Source of the DNA: Kitasatospora sp. GP82
GTDB taxonomy: Bacteria; Actinomycetota; Actinomycetes; Streptomycetales; Streptomycetaceae
NCBI RefSeq assembly: GCF_029892105.1
Contig: NZ_JARZAJ010000033.1
Span: forward strand, 1-64,000
Reading direction: 5' to 3'
Length of the DNA: 64,000 nt
The position numbers and the translations under genes are program-made. Below, one piece after another: positions 1 through 6,839 of the stretch. Under the pieces are notes generated by a model. It was not told where the DNA came from. It saw nothing but the letters and a program-made list of their open reading frames with translations, and did no database searches. Positions within the stretch are counted from its first letter, which is position 1. The number at the start of each line of letters is the position of its first letter.

Positions 1-245
1 TGACTTTTGGCACGCTGTTGAGTTCTCAAGGAACGGACGCTTCCTTCGAGCCGCCTTCCAGCGGGCCCTCCGGGCGCTTCGTTCTTTCGTGTTTCAAGCT
101 TATCAGATGTTTTCCGCTCCGTTTCCGGCTCCGGATTTCATCCGATTTGCTTCTGCCTTTCGGCGCTCCCGAACTCTAGCAGAGTTTTTCCGGCTCGCTT
201 TCCGCTCCCGAATTTCGTTCGAGAACTTACGGCGGCCCGTGGGGC
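1..245 (-). other. rRNA operon leader (16S gene lies outside, to the left)
   Basis: No protein gene is supported here. Read on the minus strand, the stretch matches what I know of the spacer between rRNA promoters and 16S rRNA in streptomycetes: a CCTTGAGAACTCAACAGCG block (around bases 12-31) containing the 12-bp palindrome TTGAGAACTCAA at 18-29. Two further -10-like elements lie within it: TAGAGT at 173-178 with an extended TGC upstream, and TGATAA at 100-105, as expected for multi-promoter rRNA operons. The 16S gene itself is not in the window, so the identity rests on recalled leader sequence. Confidence 0.7.
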
Positions 246-255
246 AACCCGGAGA

Positions 256-284
256 ACATTACGCACCGGGCTGCCCCACGTCAA
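256..284 (-). promoter_or_regulatory. rRNA-type sigma-70/HrdB promoter
   Basis: The minus strand carries TTGACG (279-284), a 17-bp spacer, then TAATGT (256-261). This is close to the vegetative consensus. It points left into the rRNA leader and lies just beyond the 3' end of the RNase J gene, so it would also separate rnj read-through from the rRNA operon. Confidence 0.65.
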
Positions 285-316
285 ACCGAGGCGGCGAACC
301 GAGCCGGACGCGAGGC

Positions 317-2002
317 TCAGACCTCGACGACGACCGGCAGGATCATCGGCCGGCGGCGGTAGTTGTCCGCCACCCACTTGCCGATCGTGCGCCGGACCAG
401 CTGCTGGACCTGGCGCACCTCCAGCACTCCGTCGTTCGCCGACTTCGTCAGCGCCTCCTCCAGCTTGGACACGACAGGGACGAACGCGCTGTCGTCGATG
501 CCGGAGCCGCGGGCCTGGATGGTCGGGCCGCTGACGATCTTGCCGCTGCTGGAGTCGACCACCACGAAGACCGAGATGAAGCCCTCCTCGCCGAGGATGC
601 GGCGGTCCTTGAGCGAGGCCTCGGTGATGTCGCCGACCGACGAGCCGTCGACGTAGACGTAGCCCGCCTGGACCTTGCCGACGATCTTGGCGACGCCGTC
701 CTCCAGGTCCACGACCACACCGTCCTCGGCGATGACGGTGCGCTCGCGCGGGATACCCGTCAGGATGCCGAGGTCGGCCGCCGCCCGCAGGTGGCGCCAT
801 TCGCCGTGGACCGGCATCAGGTTGCGCGGCCGGCAGATGTTGAAGAAGTACAGCAGCTCGCCGGCCGAGGCGTGGCCGGAGACGTGCACCTTGGCATTGC
901 CCTTGTGGACGACCTTCGCGCCCCACCGGGTCAGACCGTTGATGACCCGGTAGACGGCGTTCTCGTTGCCGGGGATCAGCGAGGACGCGAGCACGACGGT
1001 GTCGCCCTCGACGATCCGGATCTGGTGCTCGCGGTTGGCCATCCGGGAGAGGGCCGCCATCGGCTCGCCCTGGGAGCCGGTGCAGATGAGCACCACCTCC
1101 TTGTCCGGGAGGTCGTCCAGGGTCTTCACGTCAACGATCAGGTTGCCCGGGACCTTCAGATAGCCCAGGTCCCGCGCGATGCCCATGTTGCGGACCATCG
1201 AGCGGCCCACGAACGCGACCTTGCGCTTGTACTCGTGAGCGGCGTCCAGCACCTGCTGGATGCGGTGCACATGGCTGGCGAAGGAGGCGACGATGATACG
1301 GCGATCGGCGTTCGCGAAGACATTGCGCAGAGCCGCCGAGATGTCACGCTCGTGCGGGATGAACCCGGGGACCTCGGCGTTGGTGGAGTCCACCAGCAGC
1401 AGGTCCATGCCCTCCTCGGCCAGCTTGGCGAAGGTCGGCAGGTCGGTGAGGCGACCGTCGAGCGGCAGCTGGTCCATCTTGAAGTCACCGGTGGCGACGA
1501 CCATGCCGGCCGGGGTGCGGACGGCCACCGCGAGGGCGTCCGGGATGGAGTGGTTGACCGCGATGAACTCGCAGTCGAACGGGCCGATCCGCTCGCGCTG
1601 GCCCTCCACGACCTCCAGCACGTACGGGCGGATCCGGTGCTCGGCAAGCTTGGCCTCGATCAGGGCGAGGGTCAGCTTCGAACCGATCAGCGGGATGTCC
1701 GGGTTCTCCCGGAGCAGGTACGGGACGGCGCCGATGTGGTCCTCGTGCCCGTGGGTCAGCACGATGCCGTCGATCTTGTCCAGGCGGTCCCGGATGGACG
1801 TGAAGTCCGGCAGGATCAGGTCGACACCGGGCTGCTCGTCCTCGGGGAAGAGGACGCCGCAGTCGACGATGAGCAGGCGGCCGCCGTACTCGAAGACCGT
1901 CATGTTGCGGCCGATCTCACCGAGGCCGCCGAGCGGAGTGATACGGAGGGCGCCCTCCTTCAGGGCTGGTGGCGCGCCGAGTTCGGGGTGCGGGTGGCTC
2001 AA
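317..2002 (-). CDS. rnj: Ribonuclease J
   Basis: A 561-residue metallo-beta-lactamase/beta-CASP ribonuclease, with 5'-3' exonuclease and endonuclease activity in mRNA turnover and rRNA maturation. The zinc-binding HGHEDH motif lies at residues 84-89, after a conserved VDCGVLFP strand. The length matches actinobacterial RNase J. I place the start at TTG 2002 because GAGGAG sits 7-8 bases upstream and the protein then begins MSHPHPELGAPP as in relatives; a longer ATG reading at 2068 would run through a strong hairpin. It lies 175 bp downstream of dapA on the same strand, so co-transcription is likely. The leader hairpin at 2020-2066 is the obvious candidate for post-transcriptional control. Confidence 0.95.
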   Translation of the reverse strand: MSHPHPELGAPPALKEGALRITPLGGLGEIGRNMTVFEYGGRLLIVDCGVLFPEDEQPGVDLILPDFTSIRDRLDKIDGIVLTHGHEDHIGAVPYLLRENPDIPLIGSKLTLALIEAKLAEHRIRPYVLEVVEGQRERIGPFDCEFIAVNHSIPDALAVAVRTPAGMVVATGDFKMDQLPLDGRLTDLPTFAKLAEEGMDLLLVDSTNAEVPGFIPHERDISAALRNVFANADRRIIVASFASHVHRIQQVLDAAHEYKRKVAFVGRSMVRNMGIARDLGYLKVPGNLIVDVKTLDDLPDKEVVLICTGSQGEPMAALSRMANREHQIRIVEGDTVVLASSLIPGNENAVYRVINGLTRWGAKVVHKGNAKVHVSGHASAGELLYFFNICRPRNLMPVHGEWRHLRAAADLGILTGIPRERTVIAEDGVVVDLEDGVAKIVGKVQAGYVYVDGSSVGDITEASLKDRRILGEEGFISVFVVVDSSSGKIVSGPTIQARGSGIDDSAFVPVVSKLEEALTKSANDGVLEVRQVQQLVRRTIGKWVADNYRRRPMILPVVVEV

Positions 2003-2019
2003 AAGACTCTCCTCACGAC

Positions 2020-2066
2020 GCACGCCATATGCCCGGGGGTCATCCCCCTCAAGACATATGGCGTGC
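2020..2066 (-). promoter_or_regulatory. Long hairpin in the rnj 5' leader
   Basis: A perfect 12-bp inverted repeat, GCACGCCATATG (2020-2031) with CATATGGCGTGC (2055-2066), encloses a second stem of GGGGG (2035-2039) with CCCCC (2044-2048) around a TCAT loop. In RNA it would form a long interrupted helix whose base lies about 5 nt upstream of the GAGGAG ribosome binding site of rnj. It sits between dapA and rnj, so it may be a dapA 3' end, an RNase III or RNase J processing site, or an autoregulatory element. There is no U-tract, which argues against a simple intrinsic terminator. Confidence 0.75.
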
Positions 2067-2177
2067 ATACTTCGATGGTTTCCTACATTTCAGGTCCTGG
2101 TGCTCTCACGCCTTCGTCCGGTCCAGCGGCGAGCTCGCGAGGAGCCCGGCGAGCCGGGGCGCGCACGTCTGTGTCTG

Positions 2178-3077
2178 CTACAGGTGTACCCCGCCGGCGG
2201 CGAGATCCAGCCTCAGTCGGGCAATCTCCTCCGGTGTGGCGGAGACCAGCGGGAGCCGCAGCGGCCCGGCCGGGTGGCCCTGGAGGTTGAGTGCCGCCTT
2301 GCTGAGGATGACGCCCTGGGTACGGAACATGCCAGTGAATACCGGCAGCAGATTCTGGTGGATGGCGGTGGCCTTGGCGACCTCGCCCGCCAGATAGGCG
2401 TCGATCATGGTGCGCAGCTCGGCGGCGACCACATGGCCGACCACGCTGACCACACCGACGGCGCCCACCGAAAGCAGCGGCAGGTTGAGGATGTCGTCCC
2501 CGGAGTACCAGGCCAGGCCACTGCGGGCGATGGCCCAGGAGGCGGCACCGAGGTCGCCCTTGGCGTCCTTGTTGGCGACTATCCTCGGGTGCTCGCCGAG
2601 CCGGACCAGTGTCTCCGTGCTGAGCGCGACACCGGAGCGGCCGGGGATGTCGTACAGCATCACCGGCAGCTCGGTGGCGTCGGCAATGGTGACGTTGTGC
2701 TGGTACAGGCCCTCCTGCGGGGGCTTGCTGTAGTACGGCGTGACGACCAGCAGGCCGTGGGCACCGGCCGCCTCGGCCTGGCGGGCGAGCTCGACGCTGT
2801 GGTGGGTGTCGTTGGTGCCGACGCCCGCGACGACGTGCGCCCGGTCTCCTACCGCCTCCACCACGGCGCGAACCAGCTGGGCCTTCTCGGCGTCGGAGGT
2901 GGTCGGGGACTCGCCGGTGGTGCCGTTGAGCACCAGGCCGTCGTTGCCGGAGTCCACGAGGTGCGCGGCCAGGCGCTGTGCGCCGTCGAGGTCGAGACCG
3001 CCGTCTGCGGTGAACGGGGTCACCATCGCGGTCAGGACCCGGCCGAAGGGAGTCTGAGGGGTGGAGGTCGGAGCCAT
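2178..3077 (-). CDS. dapA: 4-hydroxy-tetrahydrodipicolinate synthase
   Basis: A 299-residue TIM-barrel aldolase that condenses pyruvate with aspartate semialdehyde, the first committed step of lysine and diaminopimelate synthesis in the cytoplasm. Family landmarks are GTTGES at 52-57, the catalytic tyrosine in LYDIPGR (Tyr142) and the Schiff-base lysine in IVANK (Lys170). Normal family length. It lies downstream of thyX on the same strand, separated by 251 bp with a hairpin, and upstream of rnj. The next lysine gene, dapB, is about 1.5 kb upstream on the same strand beyond thyX and a membrane protein gene, so the two enzymes share a neighbourhood but not an adjacent pair. Streptomycetes often carry more than one DapA-like protein, so I cannot say this is the only copy. 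Confidence 0.93.
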   Translation of the reverse strand: MAPTSTPQTPFGRVLTAMVTPFTADGGLDLDGAQRLAAHLVDSGNDGLVLNGTTGESPTTSDAEKAQLVRAVVEAVGDRAHVVAGVGTNDTHHSVELARQAEAAGAHGLLVVTPYYSKPPQEGLYQHNVTIADATELPVMLYDIPGRSGVALSTETLVRLGEHPRIVANKDAKGDLGAASWAIARSGLAWYSGDDILNLPLLSVGAVGVVSVVGHVVAAELRTMIDAYLAGEVAKATAIHQNLLPVFTGMFRTQGVILSKAALNLQGHPAGPLRLPLVSATPEEIARLRLDLAAGGVHL

Positions 3078-3205
3078 GCGTCCAAAACTACTCGTAGGCG
3101 GCCGGAGGGTTACCAGGCCGGTCCAGGGTTCGGACAGGTGGTGCCGCGGCGGGAGCCGGGCGGACGAGTTGCGGACGGGCGGGCACCGGGCCCGAGCATG
3201 GGACC

Positions 3206-3241
3206 CCGGTGCTGCATGCTCGGGGGTTCATGCAGCACCGG
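3206..3241 (-). terminator. Intercistronic hairpin between thyX and dapA
   Basis: Perfect 13-bp arms CCGGTGCTGCATG (3206-3218) and CATGCAGCACCGG (3229-3241) around a 10-nt loop, within the 251-bp gap. It could terminate thyX transcripts, as many streptomycete terminators lack a U-tract, or act as a processing or stability element. Direction is inferred from the flanking genes. Confidence 0.6.
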
Positions 3242-3328
3242 AATCCGTGGCTTCGAGCCTAGGGAGCGCCCGGGACAGCCGCAATCCGGACGGGCCCGGC
3301 GACCCGCCCATATGCATATCCGCCCAGG

Positions 3329-4063
3329 TCAGGGCGCGACACGGCCATGAGTGTTGAAGGCCGCATGGGTGAGCGGCATGAGCTTGGCCCACTCCGCCTC
3401 CATCTGCTCGCCGACCATCTCGATCTCGCGCTGCGGGAAGGAGGGAACCGCGGAGTTCTCCTTCTTGGTGCGCAGCGAGAGGAAGTGCATCAGCGAGCGC
3501 GCGTTGCAGGTCGCGTACATCGAGGAGAAGAGACCGACCGGCAGCACCGCACGGGCCACCTCACGGGCGACACCCGCTTCCAGCATCTCCCGGTACGCCT
3601 CGTAGGAGGCCCGGTACGAGGACTCCATCGCCTCGGTGGTCACCTTGTGCTGCTCGGGCGTGCCCTCGACGAACTCGTACTTGCCGGGGCGGCCCTGCTG
3701 GATCAGCTTGCGGTCCTCGGCGGGGACGTAGAAGACCGGCTGCAACTCGCGGTAGCGACCGGACTCCTCGTTGTACGACCAGCCGCTGCGGTGCCGGTGG
3801 AACTCGCGGAAGACGAAGATCGGCGCACTGATGAAGAAGGTCATCGAGTTGTGCTCGAAGGGGGTGCCGTGGCGGTCCCGCATCAGGAAGTTGATCAGTC
3901 CCTTGGACTTCTCCGGGTCCTGCTGGAGCGCCTCCAGGGACTGCTCACCGGCGGTGGAGACCCGCGCTGCCCAGATCACGTCCGAGTCGGCCGCGGCACT
4001 GCGCACCAGCTCGACGCTGACGTCGCCACGGAACTGCGGGGCCAGACCCGCTTCGTCGGTCAC
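3329..4063 (-). CDS. thyX: Flavin-dependent thymidylate synthase
   Basis: A 244-residue ThyX that makes dTMP from dUMP using methylenetetrahydrofolate, FAD and NADPH. The ThyX signature RHRSGWSYNEESGRY occupies about 90-104, and the C-terminal region carries the conserved NARSLMHFLSLR segment. The start is GTG 4063: AGGAGG lies about 8 bases upstream. The ATG 36 bases further up has no clear ribosome binding site and would place that Shine-Dalgarno inside the gene. Family length fits. It sits between the membrane TPR gene and dapA, all on the minus strand. Confidence 0.95.
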   Translation of the reverse strand: MTDEAGLAPQFRGDVSVELVRSAAADSDVIWAARVSTAGEQSLEALQQDPEKSKGLINFLMRDRHGTPFEHNSMTFFISAPIFVFREFHRHRSGWSYNEESGRYRELQPVFYVPAEDRKLIQQGRPGKYEFVEGTPEQHKVTTEAMESSYRASYEAYREMLEAGVAREVARAVLPVGLFSSMYATCNARSLMHFLSLRTKKENSAVPSFPQREIEMVGEQMEAEWAKLMPLTHAAFNTHGRVAP

Positions 4064-4115
4064 GCGAAGATCCTCCTGAGATGAACTGAGTTGAGCCATT
4101 GATGACGGCGACAGC

Positions 4116-4592
4116 CTAGCCCGCCGCCACCGGGTCGGAAGCCTCGCGCGAGCCCGCCGCGTCGTGCAGCTTGATGGCGTGCTGCATCGCCTTGCGGGCG
4201 CGCGGTACGTCGCCCGCGTCCGCGTACGCGACGGCGAGGCGGAAGAAGACCCGCCAGTCCCCGGGCGCCGCCTCGGCCTCCGCCTTGCGGCGGGCGAAGA
4301 CCTCGTCGGCCGAGGCCCGGTCGATCCGGCCCCCCGAGGTGCGCCTGAGCTCGTCCACCGGCAGCCCGCCCTCGGCCTCCAGCTCGCGGGCCAGCCGCTC
4401 GCTGGCCCGGCCGAAGCGGATGGTCTGGCGCAGGAACCAGACGCCGATCGCCGGGATGACGAAGGCGCAGAGGCCGATGCCGATGCCGAGCGGCTTGCCG
4501 GTGGCGATCAGCTGGACGCCCTCGCCGACGCAGACCACGGCGACCAGCAGCAGAACGCCGGAGAGTACGAAGAAACCGGTGCGTGAGGTCAT
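4116..4592 (-). CDS. Small membrane protein with TPR-like tail
   Basis: 158 residues. Two hydrophobic segments (about 7-28 and 36-54) are followed by a charged helical stretch and a C-terminal region resembling one or two tetratricopeptide repeats (about 110-145, WRVFFRLAVAYADAGDVPRA). Such a protein usually sits between dapB and thyX in streptomycetes; its function is not established. The topology suggests a two-helix membrane anchor with the TPR-like part on one side, possibly a protein-interaction module. It starts 7 bp after the dapB stop, so it is translationally close to dapB. The ribosome binding site is weak, consistent with coupling. Confidence 0.75.
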   Translation of the reverse strand: MTSRTGFFVLSGVLLLVAVVCVGEGVQLIATGKPLGIGIGLCAFVIPAIGVWFLRQTIRFGRASERLARELEAEGGLPVDELRRTSGGRIDRASADEVFARRKAEAEAAPGDWRVFFRLAVAYADAGDVPRARKAMQHAIKLHDAAGSREASDPVAAG

Positions 4593-4599
4593 CGACGGC

Positions 4600-5346
4600 T
4601 CACAGGTCCAGGAAGTGTTCGAGGCCGAAGGTGAGGCCCGGGTGGTCCGCCACCTTGCGCACGCCGAGCAGGATGCCCGGCATGAAGCAGCTGTGGTGCA
4701 GCGAGTCGTGACGGATCGTCAGCGTCTCGCCGGTGTCACCGAACAGCACCTCCTGGTGGGCCAGCAGCCCGCGCAGCCGGACGGCGTGCACCGGCACCCC
4801 GTCCACGTCCGCGCCGCGCGCGCCCTCCAGAGCGTGGGTCGTCGGGTCCTGCTGCGGCTCCCGGCCGGCCGCCGTGCGGGCGGCGGCGATCAGCTGGGCG
4901 GTGCGGGTGGCGGTGCCGGAGGGAGCGTCGGCCTTGCGGTCGTGGTGCAGCTCGACGATCTCGACCGACTCGAAGTACTTGGCCGCCGCCTGCGCGAACT
5001 GCATTCCGAGGACGGCACCGATGGAGAAGTTCGGCGCGATCAGCAGACCCGTCCCCGGGCTTGCCGCCAGCCAGCCGCGGACGGTGGCCAGGCGCTCGTC
5101 CGTCCATCCGGTGGTGCCGGTGACGACATGGATGCCGTTGCGGAGGCAGTGGTCGAGGTTGCCCATCACCGAGTCGGGGTGGGTGAGTTCGACGGCGACC
5201 TGGACACCGGCCGCGTCGAGCTCCTCCAGCTTGGAGTCGCGGCCCAGGGTCGCGACCAGTTCCAGGTCGGCGGCGGCTTCGACAGCCTTGACGGCCTCCG
5301 AGCCGATCCGTCCTCCGGCTCCGATCACGGCAACGCGCAGCGTCAT
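4600..5346 (-). CDS. dapB: 4-hydroxy-tetrahydrodipicolinate reductase
   Basis: A 248-residue NAD(P)H-dependent reductase, the second step of the diaminopimelate/lysine branch after DapA. The N-terminal dinucleotide fold carries GAGGRIG at 9-15; the substrate and catalytic motif HHDRKADAPSGT is at 134-145, with TGTTG at about 76-80. The length is typical. The M16 peptidase gene ends 31 bp upstream and the membrane TPR gene follows within 7 bp, suggesting one operon from pnp or M16 downwards. The ATG start is the only reasonable one and leaves a standard Rossmann N-terminus. Confidence 0.95.
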   Translation of the reverse strand: MTLRVAVIGAGGRIGSEAVKAVEAAADLELVATLGRDSKLEELDAAGVQVAVELTHPDSVMGNLDHCLRNGIHVVTGTTGWTDERLATVRGWLAASPGTGLLIAPNFSIGAVLGMQFAQAAAKYFESVEIVELHHDRKADAPSGTATRTAQLIAAARTAAGREPQQDPTTHALEGARGADVDGVPVHAVRLRGLLAHQEVLFGDTGETLTIRHDSLHHSCFMPGILLGVRKVADHPGLTFGLEHFLDL

Positions 5347-5377
5347 CTCAAGTCACCCTCTCAGTCCAGCAGGTCGG

Positions 5378-6748
5378 TCAGTGCAACAGGTCGGCGAGCG
5401 CGGCGGCCCGCTTGTCGCTGATCGGGCCGATCAGGGCGAGCGAGGGCCGGTACGCACCCAGCACATCACGCGCCACCGCCTGGACGTCCTCCAGGGTGAC
5501 GGCCGCTATCTTCGCCAGCATCTCGTCCACCGACAGGTGGTGGCCGTAGCAGAGTTCGGCCTTGCCGATCCTGTTCATCAGCGAACCGGTGTCCTCCATG
5601 CCCAGCACGGTGGAACCGGAGATCTGCCCGATCGCACGGTGCAGCTCCTCGGCGGTGATGCCCTCCTCCACCACCTTGGCGAGCTCGGCGCGGCAGATCC
5701 TGAGCACCTCCTCGGCCCGCTTGGGCTGGCATCCGGCGTAGATGCCGAACAGGCCGCTGTCCGCGTACGAGGAGGAGTACGAGTACACCGAGTACGCCAG
5801 GCCGCGCTTCTCGCGGATCTCCTGGAAGAGCCGCGAGCTCATACCGCCGCCGAGGGCCGCGTTCAGCACGCCCAGCGCCCAGCGGCGCTCGTCGTGCCGG
5901 GGGATGCCCGGCAGACCGAGGACCAGGTGGGCCTGCTCGGTCGGGCGGTTGAGGACCTCGATCTTCCCCGCGGTGCGCAGCGCCTTGACGGCCTTGGGCA
6001 GCTCGGCCGGGTGACCGGTGGACTTGGCCAGCACCGGGGCGAAGGCACGCTCGACCAGCCGGACGACCTTCTTGTGGTCGAGGTTCCCCGCTGCCGCGAC
6101 GACCAGCTGCTCGGGCTTGTAGCGACGGTGGAAGAAGCCCGCGATCTGGTCGCGGCTGAGGTTCTTCACGGTCTCCTGGGTGCCCAGGATGGGTCGGCCG
6201 AGCGGCGAGGACCCGTAGATGACCTTGGCGAAGAGGTCGTGCACCACGTCACCCGGGTCGTCCTCGGCCATCGCCATCTCCTCGAGGATGACGCCGCGTT
6301 CGGCTTCCACGTCCTCGGGGCGGATCAGCGATCCGGTGACCATGTCGCAGACCACGTCGATGGCCAGCGGCAGGTCGGTGTCGAGCACCCGCGCGTAGTA
6401 GCAGGTGTTCTCCTTGGCGGTGAAGGCGTTCATCTCACCACCGACGGCGTCCAGGGCGGACGAGATGTCCAGCGCGCTGCGCCGGGCGGTGCCCTTGAAG
6501 AGCAGGTGCTCCAGGTAGTGGGTGGCGCCGTTCAGCACCGGGGTCTCGTCCCGGGAACCGACGCCGACCCAGATGCCGAAGGTCGCGGAGCGGACCGTCG
6601 GCAGGGTCTCGGTGACGACCCTCAGGCCGCCGGGAAGAACGGTACGGCGTACCGTGCCGGCGCCGTCGACGCCCTTGAGCAGGGTTCGAGTGGTGCCGGG
6701 ACGCTGAGTCGCCGCCGGGACCTGGGCGGACGGCCGGGCGTTCGTCAA
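5378..6748 (-). CDS. M16-family zinc metallopeptidase
   Basis: A 456-residue insulinase/processing-peptidase-like protein. The inverted zinc motif HYLEH is at about 77-81, followed by LLFKGT, and the second conserved acidic region lies in NAFTAKENTCYYARV. It has the length of the single-chain bacterial type that dimerises. The gene follows pnp, as in many actinobacteria and Bacillus; the physiological substrate is not known. I prefer TTG 6748 as start because GGAGGG lies 9 bases upstream. An ATG 21 bases earlier lacks a binding site and contains that Shine-Dalgarno. A strong hairpin separates it from pnp. Confidence 0.88.
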   Translation of the reverse strand: MTNARPSAQVPAATQRPGTTRTLLKGVDGAGTVRRTVLPGGLRVVTETLPTVRSATFGIWVGVGSRDETPVLNGATHYLEHLLFKGTARRSALDISSALDAVGGEMNAFTAKENTCYYARVLDTDLPLAIDVVCDMVTGSLIRPEDVEAERGVILEEMAMAEDDPGDVVHDLFAKVIYGSSPLGRPILGTQETVKNLSRDQIAGFFHRRYKPEQLVVAAAGNLDHKKVVRLVERAFAPVLAKSTGHPAELPKAVKALRTAGKIEVLNRPTEQAHLVLGLPGIPRHDERRWALGVLNAALGGGMSSRLFQEIREKRGLAYSVYSYSSSYADSGLFGIYAGCQPKRAEEVLRICRAELAKVVEEGITAEELHRAIGQISGSTVLGMEDTGSLMNRIGKAELCYGHHLSVDEMLAKIAAVTLEDVQAVARDVLGAYRPSLALIGPISDKRAAALADLLH

Positions 6749-6783
6749 CTTGGGGAGCCCTCCATGCATGGGAACAACAGGGT

Positions 6784-6817
6784 GCGGCCCGCACGCCCAG
6801 CGAGGCGTGCGGGCCGC
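6784..6817 (-). terminator. Hairpin between pnp and the M16 peptidase gene
   Basis: 14-bp perfect arms GCGGCCCGCACGCC (6784-6797) and GGCGTGCGGGCCGC (6804-6817) with a CAGCGA loop, 22 bp past the pnp stop. It probably forms the pnp mRNA 3' end, or a stability or processing element that allows partial read-through into the M16 gene. Confidence 0.65.
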
Positions 6818-6839
6818 GGAGTCGGCTAGCGGCGAGCCG

